From NCBI GenBank assembly GCA_024235395.1, contig JACKMK010000004.1, positions 372,001-436,000 on the forward strand: DNA of 64,000 nucleotides, in the 5' to 3' direction. The stretch comes from Chromatiaceae bacterium. GTDB taxonomy: Bacteria; Pseudomonadota; Gammaproteobacteria; Chromatiales; Chromatiaceae. Positions 33,379 to 42,312 of the stretch are shown here, in pieces. Every line of letters starts with the position of its first letter. Within the stretch, counting starts at the first letter, position 1. Both the position numbers and the translations under genes were made by a program. The notes under the pieces are model-generated. The model made no database searches, had not been told where the DNA came from, and saw only the letters and a list, made by a program, of their open reading frames with translations.

Positions 33379-36230
33379 ATCATGACTCCCAGGTCGAGGC
33401 CACCGGCATCGAGCGTCAGCAGCTCGGTGGCCACCAGGCCGTCCGTGGATGCCTGCGGCTGTCCTGCAAACACGATGGAAGCGAGCTGTTCTGCCTCCAG
33501 CGCCCGGTATAGCGCATCGAGATCGACAGCCACCACCCCTTCGATATTCTGCAGCCAGGTCGTTACCTGGCTCGCCGCGAGTGACTCGCCGAGCGATCGC
33601 GCGTCGAATGAAAGGCGTTCGCGAAGCATGGCGTCCGCGGCTGCTATCACAACGTCGTCTTCGTAATCCGGGTCGATCCGCAGTCTGGCCCTGATGCGCA
33701 CCAGGCCTTTCCGATAGCTCATCACCGACATGGGGACCGACGCATCACCCCCGGCACGCAGCGCCGCAAGCAGGTTGTCGTGCAAGGGGCTGCCGCTTTC
33801 GACCACATCACCGTCGGTCCCCGCCACGGTCAACGCGACGACGCGTCGCTTACCGTCCCAGATCCACGCCGCGTGCGCCTTGTCGACACCGGCGAAGGCG
33901 CGGGCGAAATCGGCATAATCGACCAGTGACACCACGCGTCCGAGCGTGCGTACCGACAACGGCACGTTGTGCTGTGCTTCGCCGAGGGTCTCGGCGTCGG
34001 CACCGCCGCTGGCGGCCAGCGGGTTGACGACCTCCTTCAACCCCAGTGGCCTCGTCAGCAGGAGCCCGATCTGATCCGCACGCACGTTGCCGCCGGCACC
34101 AATGCCCTTGCGGTAGCTGGCCTCGATGTTGCCGGTACCGCCGGGCGGTCGTGCACCCGTGCGCCCGTCGCCGAACTGCACCGAGGTATGACCTTCGTCG
34201 TCGCGTCGCGTGACGAATGTGCGCGCATCTGGCGCGACAGCGAAGAAACTCGGTTTCTCGTGCCATTCGACGCCATCGATACGCACCTCGAGCGTCGATC
34301 GCGCACCCGCGTCGTCGGGGTCGGAGGACGATACATAGGTCAGCGGCGGTTGCTTGAGTTCGAATTGTTGCCACGGCACACGCGGATCGCCGCCGCCGAG
34401 GGTCTCGCTGACCGTTTCGCCATGCGTCGCCAGTGCGACGTTGGCATGGATCGCCACGCTGTCGCGCACGTAGCCGTATTGCAGCGCCGACGTCAGCGTG
34501 ACGCGTGTGAAGCCTTCGTCCCCGGTGACGTAATCGACGCGATCGATCTCGACCGGTTCGCACTTGTGGACACCCGCGAGGTCCGAACGTTCACCGCAGA
34601 CGATGAGCTTCTGCCCCGTGTATAGACCCTCGACCCAGCCATCGAGTTCGACGACGAGTCCGGCGACGGCTTCGTCGATCGGCAGACGCGCGAGCGTGAG
34701 TTCCTCGCTCTGCGCAAACACGGTGCTTGCGCGGATCGGAAAGTTCGACAGGCCCGAGTTCGACGGATCGGGAAAGCGCAGCATCAGTCGGCTGACCTTC
34801 GAGGACAGGGTCATGTCCGACTTCGATACCTCGTCCACGCGATCGATCTGGTAGACGAGCGCCGCGTTGCCGGACTTGATCGCGATATAGCTGTCGGGTG
34901 CGAGCTGTTGGTAGACGGTATCCAGATAGATCCGGTCCATCGGCGTCGGATCGTCATTGTACGGATCGGGAAAACTCGCCAGCGTGTTACCGTCGACCCA
35001 GGTGGCGCTGCGTTCCCGGTAAGGTCCCGGGATGTACACATAAGGTGGCGATGGATTGTCCGGCTGGTCGGGGTCAGGGCCGTATTCACCGCTACGCTGG
35101 CTGACTGGCAGGGCGCCCCAGCGCGGGGCGTTGTGGCCGAAGATCGCGGCCTTGGTGCGCAGCGCCAGTACGCCCTGCGGCGGGCGCGAACTCGCCTGCA
35201 GATGGGCAAACAAGTCGAAGACATCGAAGTCATACAGCTGTGCTCCCGCGTAGAGGTCGATACCACTGACCACGGAACCCAGCATGACGCCGAAGTCGTT
35301 GCCGGCGCGCGTACTCCCCAAACTGCTGACCACTGATGGCGCTGCTGTCGAGCCCGGTTGACTGCCGGAAGGCAATGCCGTTGCAGCACTTGCCGTGGCC
35401 GGCGGATGCAGTTCGGCGGCGAGCGTACGCGGTTGCAGCAGCTCGACATTGCCACGCCCGAACGACAGATCGCCACGCGAAAACGAGGATTCGTCCGGTG
35501 GCGCAAGCGGCTGCAACGCCACCAGAGTGACCTGGCGGTCCATATCGGGCTCGACCGACGTCACCAGACTCAGGCGTGAACCGTCAGCGTCCGTCGTCAA
35601 TATCAGACCGTCACCGCGTTTGAGACCCGTGACCAGGCCATCGAGCAACAGCGAGGTGGTTGCGTGGTCGAACTCCTGGTAGCGCGTCAGGCGTGGGCGA
35701 AGGCTATTCCACTCGGGCCGCGCCGACACCGACTCGACCGTCTCGAAAACCTGCGCAGTCTCGCCGGGACCCGGCACGCTTTGCACCCGGATCCCCGCTT
35801 CGAGCACAGTCTCTGGCGCGTCGCCGGGCAAGCTCGCGGATTCCAGCGTAAACGCAAGCCAGACGTTTGCGGCGACACCCGGTTGCAATCGATATCCGAC
35901 GAGATCGGACAGGCCGACGGCCGAGCGCCGTTCGCGTGCCGTCGGCAGGTAGTGCTCGTTCGCAATGCGCTCCTGGTAGAACGTGAGCACGTCGCACATG
36001 GCCGCACCGGCGTCGAGCCAGGCCAGCGCGAAGTCATCGTCGTCACGCGTGGTGAGCTCGGCGAGCCCTGGCTTTGCCGAGAGCCGCGCGCGCAGCGTCT
36101 GCCGGAAGCGCGGATAGTCGCCAACGCGATACGCGATCGCGTCGAGTCCGGGCCGATTGTGCACGTCGCGCGGCGTCGCCACTGCGAAACCTGCACAACA
36201 CCCGCACACCGTATCCGCCTTGTTCGTCAT
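33375..36230 (-). CDS. Putative eCIS baseplate assembly protein (gpJ-like, second)
   Basis: A 951-residue baseplate wedge protein of the Afp/PVC 11-12 type. The N-terminus has a Cys-rich patch (CGCCAG), then DYPRFRQTLRARL and DDDDFALAWLDAGAAMCDVLTFYQERIANEHYLP, which are hallmarks of these large gpJ-related proteins. The C-terminal part (from about 650) contains FGDGRTGARPPGGTGNIEASYRKG and SLVDYADFARAF, the gpJ core. A disordered Ala/Pro/Ser linker lies at about 275-320. It overlaps its neighbours by four bases on both sides. Confidence 0.9.
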   Translation of the reverse strand: MTNKADTVCGCCAGFAVATPRDVHNRPGLDAIAYRVGDYPRFRQTLRARLSAKPGLAELTTRDDDDFALAWLDAGAAMCDVLTFYQERIANEHYLPTARERRSAVGLSDLVGYRLQPGVAANVWLAFTLESASLPGDAPETVLEAGIRVQSVPGPGETAQVFETVESVSARPEWNSLRPRLTRYQEFDHATTSLLLDGLVTGLKRGDGLILTTDADGSRLSLVTSVEPDMDRQVTLVALQPLAPPDESSFSRGDLSFGRGNVELLQPRTLAAELHPPATASAATALPSGSQPGSTAAPSVVSSLGSTRAGNDFGVMLGSVVSGIDLYAGAQLYDFDVFDLFAHLQASSRPPQGVLALRTKAAIFGHNAPRWGALPVSQRSGEYGPDPDQPDNPSPPYVYIPGPYRERSATWVDGNTLASFPDPYNDDPTPMDRIYLDTVYQQLAPDSYIAIKSGNAALVYQIDRVDEVSKSDMTLSSKVSRLMLRFPDPSNSGLSNFPIRASTVFAQSEELTLARLPIDEAVAGLVVELDGWVEGLYTGQKLIVCGERSDLAGVHKCEPVEIDRVDYVTGDEGFTRVTLTSALQYGYVRDSVAIHANVALATHGETVSETLGGGDPRVPWQQFELKQPPLTYVSSSDPDDAGARSTLEVRIDGVEWHEKPSFFAVAPDARTFVTRRDDEGHTSVQFGDGRTGARPPGGTGNIEASYRKGIGAGGNVRADQIGLLLTRPLGLKEVVNPLAASGGADAETLGEAQHNVPLSVRTLGRVVSLVDYADFARAFAGVDKAHAAWIWDGKRRVVALTVAGTDGDVVESGSPLHDNLLAALRAGGDASVPMSVMSYRKGLVRIRARLRIDPDYEDDVVIAAADAMLRERLSFDARSLGESLAASQVTTWLQNIEGVVAVDLDALYRALEAEQLASIVFAGQPQASTDGLVATELLTLDAGGLDLGVMI

Positions 36231-38743
36231 TGCATCACCTGCATGATCAGATTGAATACGCCGTGCTCCGGGAAGTTCGGGTCGTTGTCGAGCCGCGCGA
36301 TCTCGAGTCGCGCCATGGGCAGAAAGCCGGCTTCGCGCCCATCGCTCTCACCCTCGCCAAAGCGCTGAAAGCGACTGACCCGGATCGAGGCCACGCCGGG
36401 CGTCGACTGCGCCGCGGCAACCAGCGGGCTCAGGTACACGGGCTCACCGAAGCTGAAGCGGTCCGGATGGAACAGGGCGGGCTCGCCCGCGTCGTCTACG
36501 CCATTGTGGAACTGCGCCAGCAGCGCACGACGTACCGGATCGGGGAAGTGCCCGGGTGCAACGCACACCTCGAGCTCGATATCGAGTGCCACCTCCACCG
36601 GCGAGTCGATCTCGAGGTCCTGTCCCGCCAGCCTGAACGCCTGCAGGTGATTGTTGAGACGCCGCTGGAACGCCGTGTCGACGGGCAGGCCTCCCGTGCG
36701 ATCCACGCTGACGAACATCGTGTGCCAGCTGCCGGTCCAGCGCGGTGTGGCCTGCACACGCTGGACACTGGAAAGACGCCGCGCGAGATTGCCGTAGTCC
36801 TCGGCCGTGACGGCGCGCTCCTGGGTGCGGAACGCATGCGGCGCTTTCGCCCTGACCTCCGCCACGGGCTCCGCGTCAACCCCGCCTTGCGCCGGCATCC
36901 AGTTGCGTACGCGCTGCACGATCGGATCCGTCGGATCGCCGGAGAGTAGCGGATCGGCACTGACCAGATGCTGCAGCGTGTCGCGACCGATACGACCGTC
37001 GCCGCGATGACCGATGCGATAGCGGGCATCAAACGACAATCCAGCTGCGGGTCTCGCACCATAGTTGCCGTCGCCAAAGCGGAGCGCGGCGCTACCGTCC
37101 GCCGACATCTCGACGACATAGACACGTTCGAGGGCCGTATGCGCGAGCAGGTCGCGCGACGGTTCCCAGTTCTCGCCATCGGAATCATCGAGCCACAGCT
37201 GCGGCAGTGCCAGCTCAGGGGCCGCGGCCAGCGTCGCGGTCGCCGACGTGTCTCGATCGAACGGCGCGGCCCAGACAAGCGGACCCGACGACAGCGGCGG
37301 CCGGTAACGCGGCGCACGCGTAGTCGTCGTCGTTGCGTCACAAGGCGCGGTGGCAGCGGTAACGCGGGTGAGCAAAGGGTCCGCAGGGGGCACGGCGGGC
37401 AGCGTCTCGGCATCGATGCTGAGGCCGTGATCGGCGGCGACCACGTTGCCGAGCGCAAAACCCACGGGCTCCGATTCGACACCGATACGGGCCGAGACAC
37501 ACAGTGGAAACGGCAACGCATCCTCGTCCGACCATGCGATCTCGGTGACGTCGACCGGATCGTCATTCGGCGGATTTTCGAAGCGGCCACCGAGCGGATC
37601 CTGGCTCGCTGTCACGGCGGTCAGTCGTACGGCATGGCGCCGTTCGGGGTCGGCGTCCGCTTCGACACCGGTCGTTGCACCGACGGTCTCCGCGAGTATC
37701 ACAACGTCCCCGGCCGCGAGGTTCGGGTAGCTGCCGCGCAACGTGGCCCGCGTCGCCCCGAGCGGCAGGCAACAGGCGTCTGCGCCCCAGGTGTAGAAGC
37801 CCATGCGGTTGTGCGCCGCGTGCAGCTCGATATCGTGCAGCAGTTCGAAGACCTGAGCCTGTGCAACGAGCGCCTCGTGCCATGCATCCGAGTCGGGGGC
37901 GAACTGATCGGGCAGTCCATCCACCCGGGTCAGGACACGCGTCGGGACATCGGTATGCCGCGCACTGAGTAGCTGGCCCGAGACGTCATCGCGCACGTCG
38001 ATCTGGATCCACACGCGGCTGTTGCAACCCTCGTGCACGAAATAGTCCACCAATCGCACGTGCCGCCGCACCGATTGGCGCAGGCGTGCAGTCTCGAGGT
38101 AGGCCTCGGTGCCGACGGCGTCCTGCCGGTAGGCAAGCTTGTCACCCACGTACGCGAGCAGTTCCACGAGCGTGACGCCAAGATCGGCGGGCGTCTGGTT
38201 GTGCCAGTCCGGTGAGCGGATCGCAACGTGGTCGAGCAACAGACGACGGAAACTGTTGAAATCGCGGGCCAGGTATCCCTGCTCGGGCGGCCGATAGCGC
38301 GTGGGTGGACAGGCCGCGTCCGCGGCGCAGTCGACATCGGACTGGCACGAGGCCTTGAAACTGAACTCGATGCGTGACAGCAGCGGATCGATCCCGGGCG
38401 GAACGTCGGTCGTGCCCGGGACCACGATGCGCAGCACATACAGCGAGAAATCGCCGGCGCTGTCCAGCGTCAGTCGCAGGCTGCGCATCTCGCCATCCGG
38501 ATCGCCGTCACCAGCATCGACAGCGCTCACCTGCACCTCGGGAATGCGCACGCCGCCCTCGATGCGGAACTGTGCCGGCAGCATCGCCGTGACCGGGTTG
38601 ACGAACCGCACGATCAGCGTGCGCTGGCGTTGTGCAGCCGGCTGCGACGGGTCGTCGACGACCTCGACATTGTCGAGCCCGTTCAGCGATGGGTGATCGA
38701 GCAGTGCATCGCGGCGCTCCTCGCTGCAGCAATGGAAGATCAT
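36227..38743 (-). CDS. Putative eCIS baseplate assembly protein (gpJ-like, first)
   Basis: An 838-residue wedge protein. The central segment YLARDFNSFRRLLLDHVA, then WHNQTPADLGVTLVELLAYVGDKLAYRQDAVGTEAYL, is the classic signature of eCIS baseplate J proteins; the C-terminal part has FGDGNYGARPAAGLSFDARYRIG and TAEDYGNLARR. With the next gene it should form the heterodimeric wedge around the hub. Translation is coupled to gp25 upstream and the next wedge gene downstream. Confidence 0.9.
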   Translation of the reverse strand: MIFHCCSEERRDALLDHPSLNGLDNVEVVDDPSQPAAQRQRTLIVRFVNPVTAMLPAQFRIEGGVRIPEVQVSAVDAGDGDPDGEMRSLRLTLDSAGDFSLYVLRIVVPGTTDVPPGIDPLLSRIEFSFKASCQSDVDCAADAACPPTRYRPPEQGYLARDFNSFRRLLLDHVAIRSPDWHNQTPADLGVTLVELLAYVGDKLAYRQDAVGTEAYLETARLRQSVRRHVRLVDYFVHEGCNSRVWIQIDVRDDVSGQLLSARHTDVPTRVLTRVDGLPDQFAPDSDAWHEALVAQAQVFELLHDIELHAAHNRMGFYTWGADACCLPLGATRATLRGSYPNLAAGDVVILAETVGATTGVEADADPERRHAVRLTAVTASQDPLGGRFENPPNDDPVDVTEIAWSDEDALPFPLCVSARIGVESEPVGFALGNVVAADHGLSIDAETLPAVPPADPLLTRVTAATAPCDATTTTTRAPRYRPPLSSGPLVWAAPFDRDTSATATLAAAPELALPQLWLDDSDGENWEPSRDLLAHTALERVYVVEMSADGSAALRFGDGNYGARPAAGLSFDARYRIGHRGDGRIGRDTLQHLVSADPLLSGDPTDPIVQRVRNWMPAQGGVDAEPVAEVRAKAPHAFRTQERAVTAEDYGNLARRLSSVQRVQATPRWTGSWHTMFVSVDRTGGLPVDTAFQRRLNNHLQAFRLAGQDLEIDSPVEVALDIELEVCVAPGHFPDPVRRALLAQFHNGVDDAGEPALFHPDRFSFGEPVYLSPLVAAAQSTPGVASIRVSRFQRFGEGESDGREAGFLPMARLEIARLDNDPNFPEHGVFNLIMQVMQ

Positions 38744-39108
38744 GCGACCTCCCCGCGCGAGAACACATCGCGCCGCTGTTCACCGCTTCGTTTGAGCCGG
38801 TACTGCACGGTCACGTGCAGGACCCCCTCCTCGGCCTGGACCGCGACCGCCTCGACCGTGATGAGGTCGCCGAGCCACTGCTGCAGGGCGCCCTGGACGA
38901 GGAATTGCGTCGTCGCTGCCAGCTCGGGGCTGTTGGGCGCGAACACGAGCTGATGCAGCCCGGTGCCGAATTCGGGGCGCATGACCCGCTCTCCCGGTGC
39001 CGTGAACAACACCTGTTCGATCAATCCACGGACCCAGGTCACCTGATCGACATCGCGGGTATGGCCACGCTGGTCGAAACGGAAAGGAAAGGCGACGCGC
39101 GCGGTCAT
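38740..39108 (-). CDS. gp25-like baseplate wedge protein
   Basis: A 122-residue GPW/gp25 family protein that joins the sheath to the baseplate. Seen: VRGLIEQVLFTAPGERVMRPEFGTGLHQLVFAPN, the family core with the conserved R-PEFG. The ATG at 39108 follows the PAAR-like stop by two bases; the frame extends further upstream only as antisense-like sequence in the neighbouring gene. Confidence 0.92.
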   Translation of the reverse strand: MTARVAFPFRFDQRGHTRDVDQVTWVRGLIEQVLFTAPGERVMRPEFGTGLHQLVFAPNSPELAATTQFLVQGALQQWLGDLITVEAVAVQAEEGVLHVTVQYRLKRSGEQRRDVFSRGEVA

Positions 39109-39110
39109 GC

Positions 39111-39431
39111 TCAGCTCCCGACCACGCGTGTCTGTGCCACGACGGGCATCAGCGGTGTCCCGTTTGGCGTGCACACGGCCTGGCTGTCCATCAGTACAAG
39201 CGGCTGACCGTTCGACTGCACGCGTACGGCCGCAACCACCCATTGCGCGGTCACACACGGTACCGGGCTGCCCGAGACGTTGAACGGGCAAGCCGCGATC
39301 GCGTAGGGGCCACTCATCAGCACCGTCGGTTGTCCGCTGACGAGCACGCGTGGATTCGGCACGGTCGGCGTCGCCGTACCGCCGTGCGCACACAGCACCG
39401 TCGCCCCGACATGCAGCAGGGGACCCGGCAC
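39111..39431 (-). CDS. PAAR-like spike tip protein
   Basis: A 106-residue protein rich in Gly, Pro, Val and short beta strands, with HVGATVLCAHGGTATP at the N-terminus and two further Cys-containing segments. This matches DUF4280/PAAR-like caps found between the spike and gp25 genes of eCIS. It should sharpen the tip and may carry a metal held by Cys/His. No C-terminal toxin extension is present. Confidence 0.82.
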   Translation of the reverse strand: MPGPLLHVGATVLCAHGGTATPTVPNPRVLVSGQPTVLMSGPYAIAACPFNVSGSPVPCVTAQWVVAAVRVQSNGQPLVLMDSQAVCTPNGTPLMPVVAQTRVVGS

Positions 39432-39432
39432 C

Positions 39433-39942
39433 TCAGGTCACCGTGAGCGCGCCATTGTTGATCGCGACGGTCGGTCCGACCAGTGTGATCATCGCGCCCT
39501 TGCCGTTCTGAATGTAGATCCCGGTGTCGTTGACGATCAGTGTCGCACCGGTCGCGCTCTTCAGCATGATGCCTCCTGTCGGACCCGGCAGGTCCGATAT
39601 CGTGACGCCGTTCTGCAACGGCGTCTGAAACGTGATCGCCGGCGTACCCGGCGGTGACGCCAACGCCAATGCCGGTATCTCCGCCGCACTTCCCCAAAAA
39701 CAGCCGACCCAGATGGGGTGATCCGGGTTGCCTTGTTCGAACTCGACCCAAACCCCCGAGCCGATCATCGGTAGCGCCACCATGCCGTTCTGGATGCCGG
39801 CGATGGGCACGCAAGGCATCGCCCAGCTCGCCGGCGGCAGGCCGGCCACATCGGGCACCTGGATCTGCAGGCGCCCCTGCTGCATCGGGTCGATGTTGTT
39901 GAGGACCACCCCGCGGTACTTGCCGTAGTAGCGTTCGCTCAT
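39433..39942 (-). CDS. Spike protein (gp5/baseplate V-like)
   Basis: A 169-residue spike protein. The N-terminal OB fold (KYRGVVLNNIDPMQQGRLQIQVPDV, then PMIGSGVWVEFEQGNPDHPIWVG) is shared with gpV and VgrG; a C-terminal beta-prism region has repeats such as GATLIVNDTGIYIQNGKGAMITL. In Afp/PVC the hub and spike are fused in one protein; here they are separate genes. It overlaps the hub gene by four bases. Confidence 0.9.
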   Translation of the reverse strand: MSERYYGKYRGVVLNNIDPMQQGRLQIQVPDVAGLPPASWAMPCVPIAGIQNGMVALPMIGSGVWVEFEQGNPDHPIWVGCFWGSAAEIPALALASPPGTPAITFQTPLQNGVTISDLPGPTGGIMLKSATGATLIVNDTGIYIQNGKGAMITLVGPTVAINNGALTVT

Positions 39943-41078
39943 GCCGGCACCCTTGGCGTGATGGATACGAGACCGTTGCGCGTGAGCTCAAAACTTTGCT
40001 TGAATTCACCGCGCCGCAGGGTGCTCGTCACACTGCGCACGTAGTACAGGCCGTCGTAGGCGATACCTACACCGCGCACGCCGACCAGCTTGCGTGCCTT
40101 GAGCATGCGCCCATAGCGCAGTACGTCCAGCGTACCGCTGCCAGTCACGGCATCCTGCGACTTCTTGGCCTCGTTCAGTCCTTTCGATATCGCCTGCATC
40201 GGATTCAACTTCGCTGTGTCCTTGAGCACCTTGATGTTCGCGATCGGCGTGGGTATCGCACCGAGCGGAGGCTGCAGGGGATTCAGGTTGGGTATCGGGA
40301 TCGGAATCGGCGCACGCGTAAGCTGGTTCTGGATATACACGATCGGCAGCACGCCCTTGGTCGGATCAAAACTGAAGTTCAACGACTCGACGTTGGTATG
40401 TGCATCCATGTCGAGATTGAGCGCAGGTTGCGGCACACCGACCTTGATCTCCGGTCCGAAGTAAGCCACGTTGGTGCCCGCGGTCGGTCCGGGTTCGATG
40501 TAGAACACGTAACCGACCTCTTCGGCGAGCTGGTTCAGGTAGGCGAGGTCCGTGCCCTGATGCGCGGGAATGCGTTCGACCGGAATCGGCACATCGGGGA
40601 ACAGCGTCGGCACGGGCAGCGGCAGGACGCCGAACGCGGCGTACTTGGCGCAGATCAGCGCGACGCGTGCCTCGATCGGCATCGCCGGGTACGGCAGCCC
40701 GCTGAAATCGATCATGTCCATGACCTTGGTCAGGTCCTCGCCCGTGACCGTGATGCTCCCGGCCTGCCCCTGCTGACCGGCCTGAACCTCGACGTTGGTC
40801 ACGACGCCGTCGAACAACGGCTCCGCCGCACCGTTGAGGGTCACGACCAGCAGCACGCGCAGGGGCGGCGTGGCGATACCCGCATTGTTGCCCGCCGCGA
40901 CCAGAAAGATCGTGTTGAGTTCCGATCTGCTGTTGATCTTGAAACGCATCTGGAACCCGCTCGCCGAACCGGCCGCGCTCGTCACGGTCACCGACTCGAG
41001 CGCATCGATCATGAGACGCGGCACCGCAAGCGGCACGACGGGCCCCATCAGCAGGCTCAGGTGGACCGGGTTAGACAT
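39939..41078 (-). CDS. Hub protein (gpD/gp27-like)
   Basis: A 379-residue phage protein D-type hub. Seen: FDGVVTNVEVQAGQQGQAGSITVTGEDLTKVMDM, then QGTDLAYLNQLAEEVGYVFYIEPGP and a C-terminal GLYYVRSVTSTLRRGEFKQSFELTRNG. It forms the trimeric base of the spike. ATG at 41078, preceded by GGGGGAG, is chosen over a start six codons upstream. The overlap with the LysM gene is eight bases. Confidence 0.9.
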   Translation of the reverse strand: MSNPVHLSLLMGPVVPLAVPRLMIDALESVTVTSAAGSASGFQMRFKINSRSELNTIFLVAAGNNAGIATPPLRVLLVVTLNGAAEPLFDGVVTNVEVQAGQQGQAGSITVTGEDLTKVMDMIDFSGLPYPAMPIEARVALICAKYAAFGVLPLPVPTLFPDVPIPVERIPAHQGTDLAYLNQLAEEVGYVFYIEPGPTAGTNVAYFGPEIKVGVPQPALNLDMDAHTNVESLNFSFDPTKGVLPIVYIQNQLTRAPIPIPIPNLNPLQPPLGAIPTPIANIKVLKDTAKLNPMQAISKGLNEAKKSQDAVTGSGTLDVLRYGRMLKARKLVGVRGVGIAYDGLYYVRSVTSTLRRGEFKQSFELTRNGLVSITPRVPA

Positions 41079-41433
41079 CGGCTCCCCCGGGGACACCCGC
41101 CGGCAGGGTCACGCGCAGGCGTCGACCCGCCTCCCTGGTCAATTCATCGGGGTCGAGCACGACGTTCGCGTCGCACAGCCGCCAGTACAGCTGCGGGTCG
41201 CCGAGGTGGCGCGCCGCGACGTTGTCGATCCGGTCACCATCGACAACGAGGTGTTCGCGCACGGTCGCGAATTGCTCCGCTGGCGGAATGAAGCGTCGTT
41301 TCACATAGGTCACCTCGCCGCCGTCGGCACGCCTGAAACGCGCCGTGTCGAGCCCGTGGTAGCGACTGTCCGGCGGAAACGCCTGCGGGACGAGCGAGTT
41401 CGCCTGCATGAATGCCTTCAAGGGATCTGTCAC
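41071..41433 (-). CDS. LysM-domain eCIS baseplate protein
   Basis: A 120-residue protein ending in a LysM-like fold (VREHLVVDGDRIDNVAARHLGDPQLYWRLCDAN), equivalent to the C-terminal half of Afp7/Pvc7, which holds the tube-baseplate junction. A GTG start at 41433 is supported by GGAGG nine bases upstream and by a GTGA overlap with the stop of a 19-codon ORF. The longer frame upstream is spurious. Confidence 0.87.
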   Translation of the reverse strand: MTDPLKAFMQANSLVPQAFPPDSRYHGLDTARFRRADGGEVTYVKRRFIPPAEQFATVREHLVVDGDRIDNVAARHLGDPQLYWRLCDANVVLDPDELTREAGRRLRVTLPAGVPGGADV

Positions 41434-41489
41434 GAGCCGCTTCCTCCCGCTGCTGCAATTCCAATCGCTATATGAAAACGCTTGTTCAT
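41430..41489 (-). CDS. 19-codon ORF bridging two eCIS genes
   Basis: ATG AAC AAG ... TGA encodes 19 residues (MNKRFHIAIG, then an Ala/Gly-rich end). Its ATG overlaps the stop of the CIS-tube-domain gene (ATGA) and its TGA overlaps the GTG of the LysM gene (GTGA). It also contains the ribosome site of the LysM gene. It may be a real micropeptide or, more likely, a leader that passes ribosomes from one gene to the next. Confidence 0.4.
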   Translation of the reverse strand: MNKRFHIAIGIAAAGGSGS

Positions 41490-42142
41490 GGCAGCCCCCC
41501 GATACCGAGGGCATCGAACCCGACGGTCGCCACCTTCTCCACGAGCTTTTCACGCGACTGCAGGTAGGCCATGAACAGGCTGCCGCCACGGTGGTCGAAC
41601 CCGAGGTCGTCGACCGACAGGACGCGCAGGCCGAGACTCACCTTCGCGCGGATCGGGTTCAGCGTCGGATCGAATGCCTCTTCCGTGATCGAGAAGTCGG
41701 TCACGCGCACCGGCGCGATGCGGTTCGCCCCCCAAACGAACAATATGAGCGCCGATTCCATCGGGGCGATCTCGAGCGTTCCCGAATCGGCCAGGGTCTT
41801 GCCTTCGAGCAGCGCCGCCGAAGTCGGATTGACGAGCGCCTCGAGTACGGCGAGTTGAGGTCCCACGCCGGCCTCGACGACCGTACGGTGCTGGTCCGGG
41901 AATTCGAGTTGGTCGACGGCATCGATCTCGGCCTCGAGCTTGTAGGTCTCGATCGCCGGGCCCTTCAGGCGCAGGGCTTCGGATCTGTCCGCGCCGTCGC
42001 CGGCGCCCTGCACCTGCAGCGTCCGGCTGATAGAATCCGAGTTGTACTGCAGCGCGATGACGCGCCTTACCTGACCTGACCCCGGATCCACGAGCACGAG
42101 GCCGCCCTTTACCAGGCGTGGCGAGTTGGGAAACGACGTCAT
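41486..42142 (-). CDS. CIS tube-domain protein (Afp7/Pvc7 N-domain-like)
   Basis: A 218-residue protein. The opening (GGLVLVDPGSGQVRRVIALQYN, then SRTLQ) and the later segment FVWGANRIAPVRVTDFSITEEAFDPTLNPIRAKVSL are typical of the contractile-injection tube-initiator domain that in Afp/PVC is fused to LysM. Here the LysM part is a separate gene just downstream. Its ATG overlaps the stop of the small CxxC protein gene. Confidence 0.8.
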   Translation of the reverse strand: MTSFPNSPRLVKGGLVLVDPGSGQVRRVIALQYNSDSISRTLQVQGAGDGADRSEALRLKGPAIETYKLEAEIDAVDQLEFPDQHRTVVEAGVGPQLAVLEALVNPTSAALLEGKTLADSGTLEIAPMESALILFVWGANRIAPVRVTDFSITEEAFDPTLNPIRAKVSLGLRVLSVDDLGFDHRGGSLFMAYLQSREKLVEKVATVGFDALGIGGLP

Positions 42143-42312
42143 GCGTCTGCTCCAGTGTCAACGATGGCTGCCGTCGTTCCAGGTGCGTCGTACCGCATCC
42201 GTGCCGGCCCGTGGCTCATGGCGACCGCATCGATGCCGGTATCGCGCGACGGCATGCGCCGCCTGCGGCAATGTCCGCACACCCGATCCATCTTGTACCC
42301 GCTGTATCTCAT
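42139..42312 (-). CDS. 57-residue protein with CxxC motif inside eCIS
   Basis: A small ORF with ATGA overlaps at both ends: its ATG at 42312 overlaps the stop of the large DUF4157 gene and its TGA overlaps the ATG of the CIS-tube-domain gene. It encodes MRYSGYKMDRVCGHCRRRRM, then a Ser/Ala/Gly-rich tail. The CGHC pair flanked by four Arg could bind zinc or form a disulfide. No family recognised. The conserved overlap architecture of this operon supports real translation. Confidence 0.6.
   Translation of the reverse strand: MRYSGYKMDRVCGHCRRRRMPSRDTGIDAVAMSHGPARMRYDAPGTTAAIVDTGADA

Noticed and set aside
31465..33666. A 733-codon plus-strand open frame opposite the gpI/beta-helix gene
   Set aside because: It is antisense to genes with strong family motifs. 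Long opposite frames are common in GC-rich DNA, and this one has no domain signature or ribosome site.
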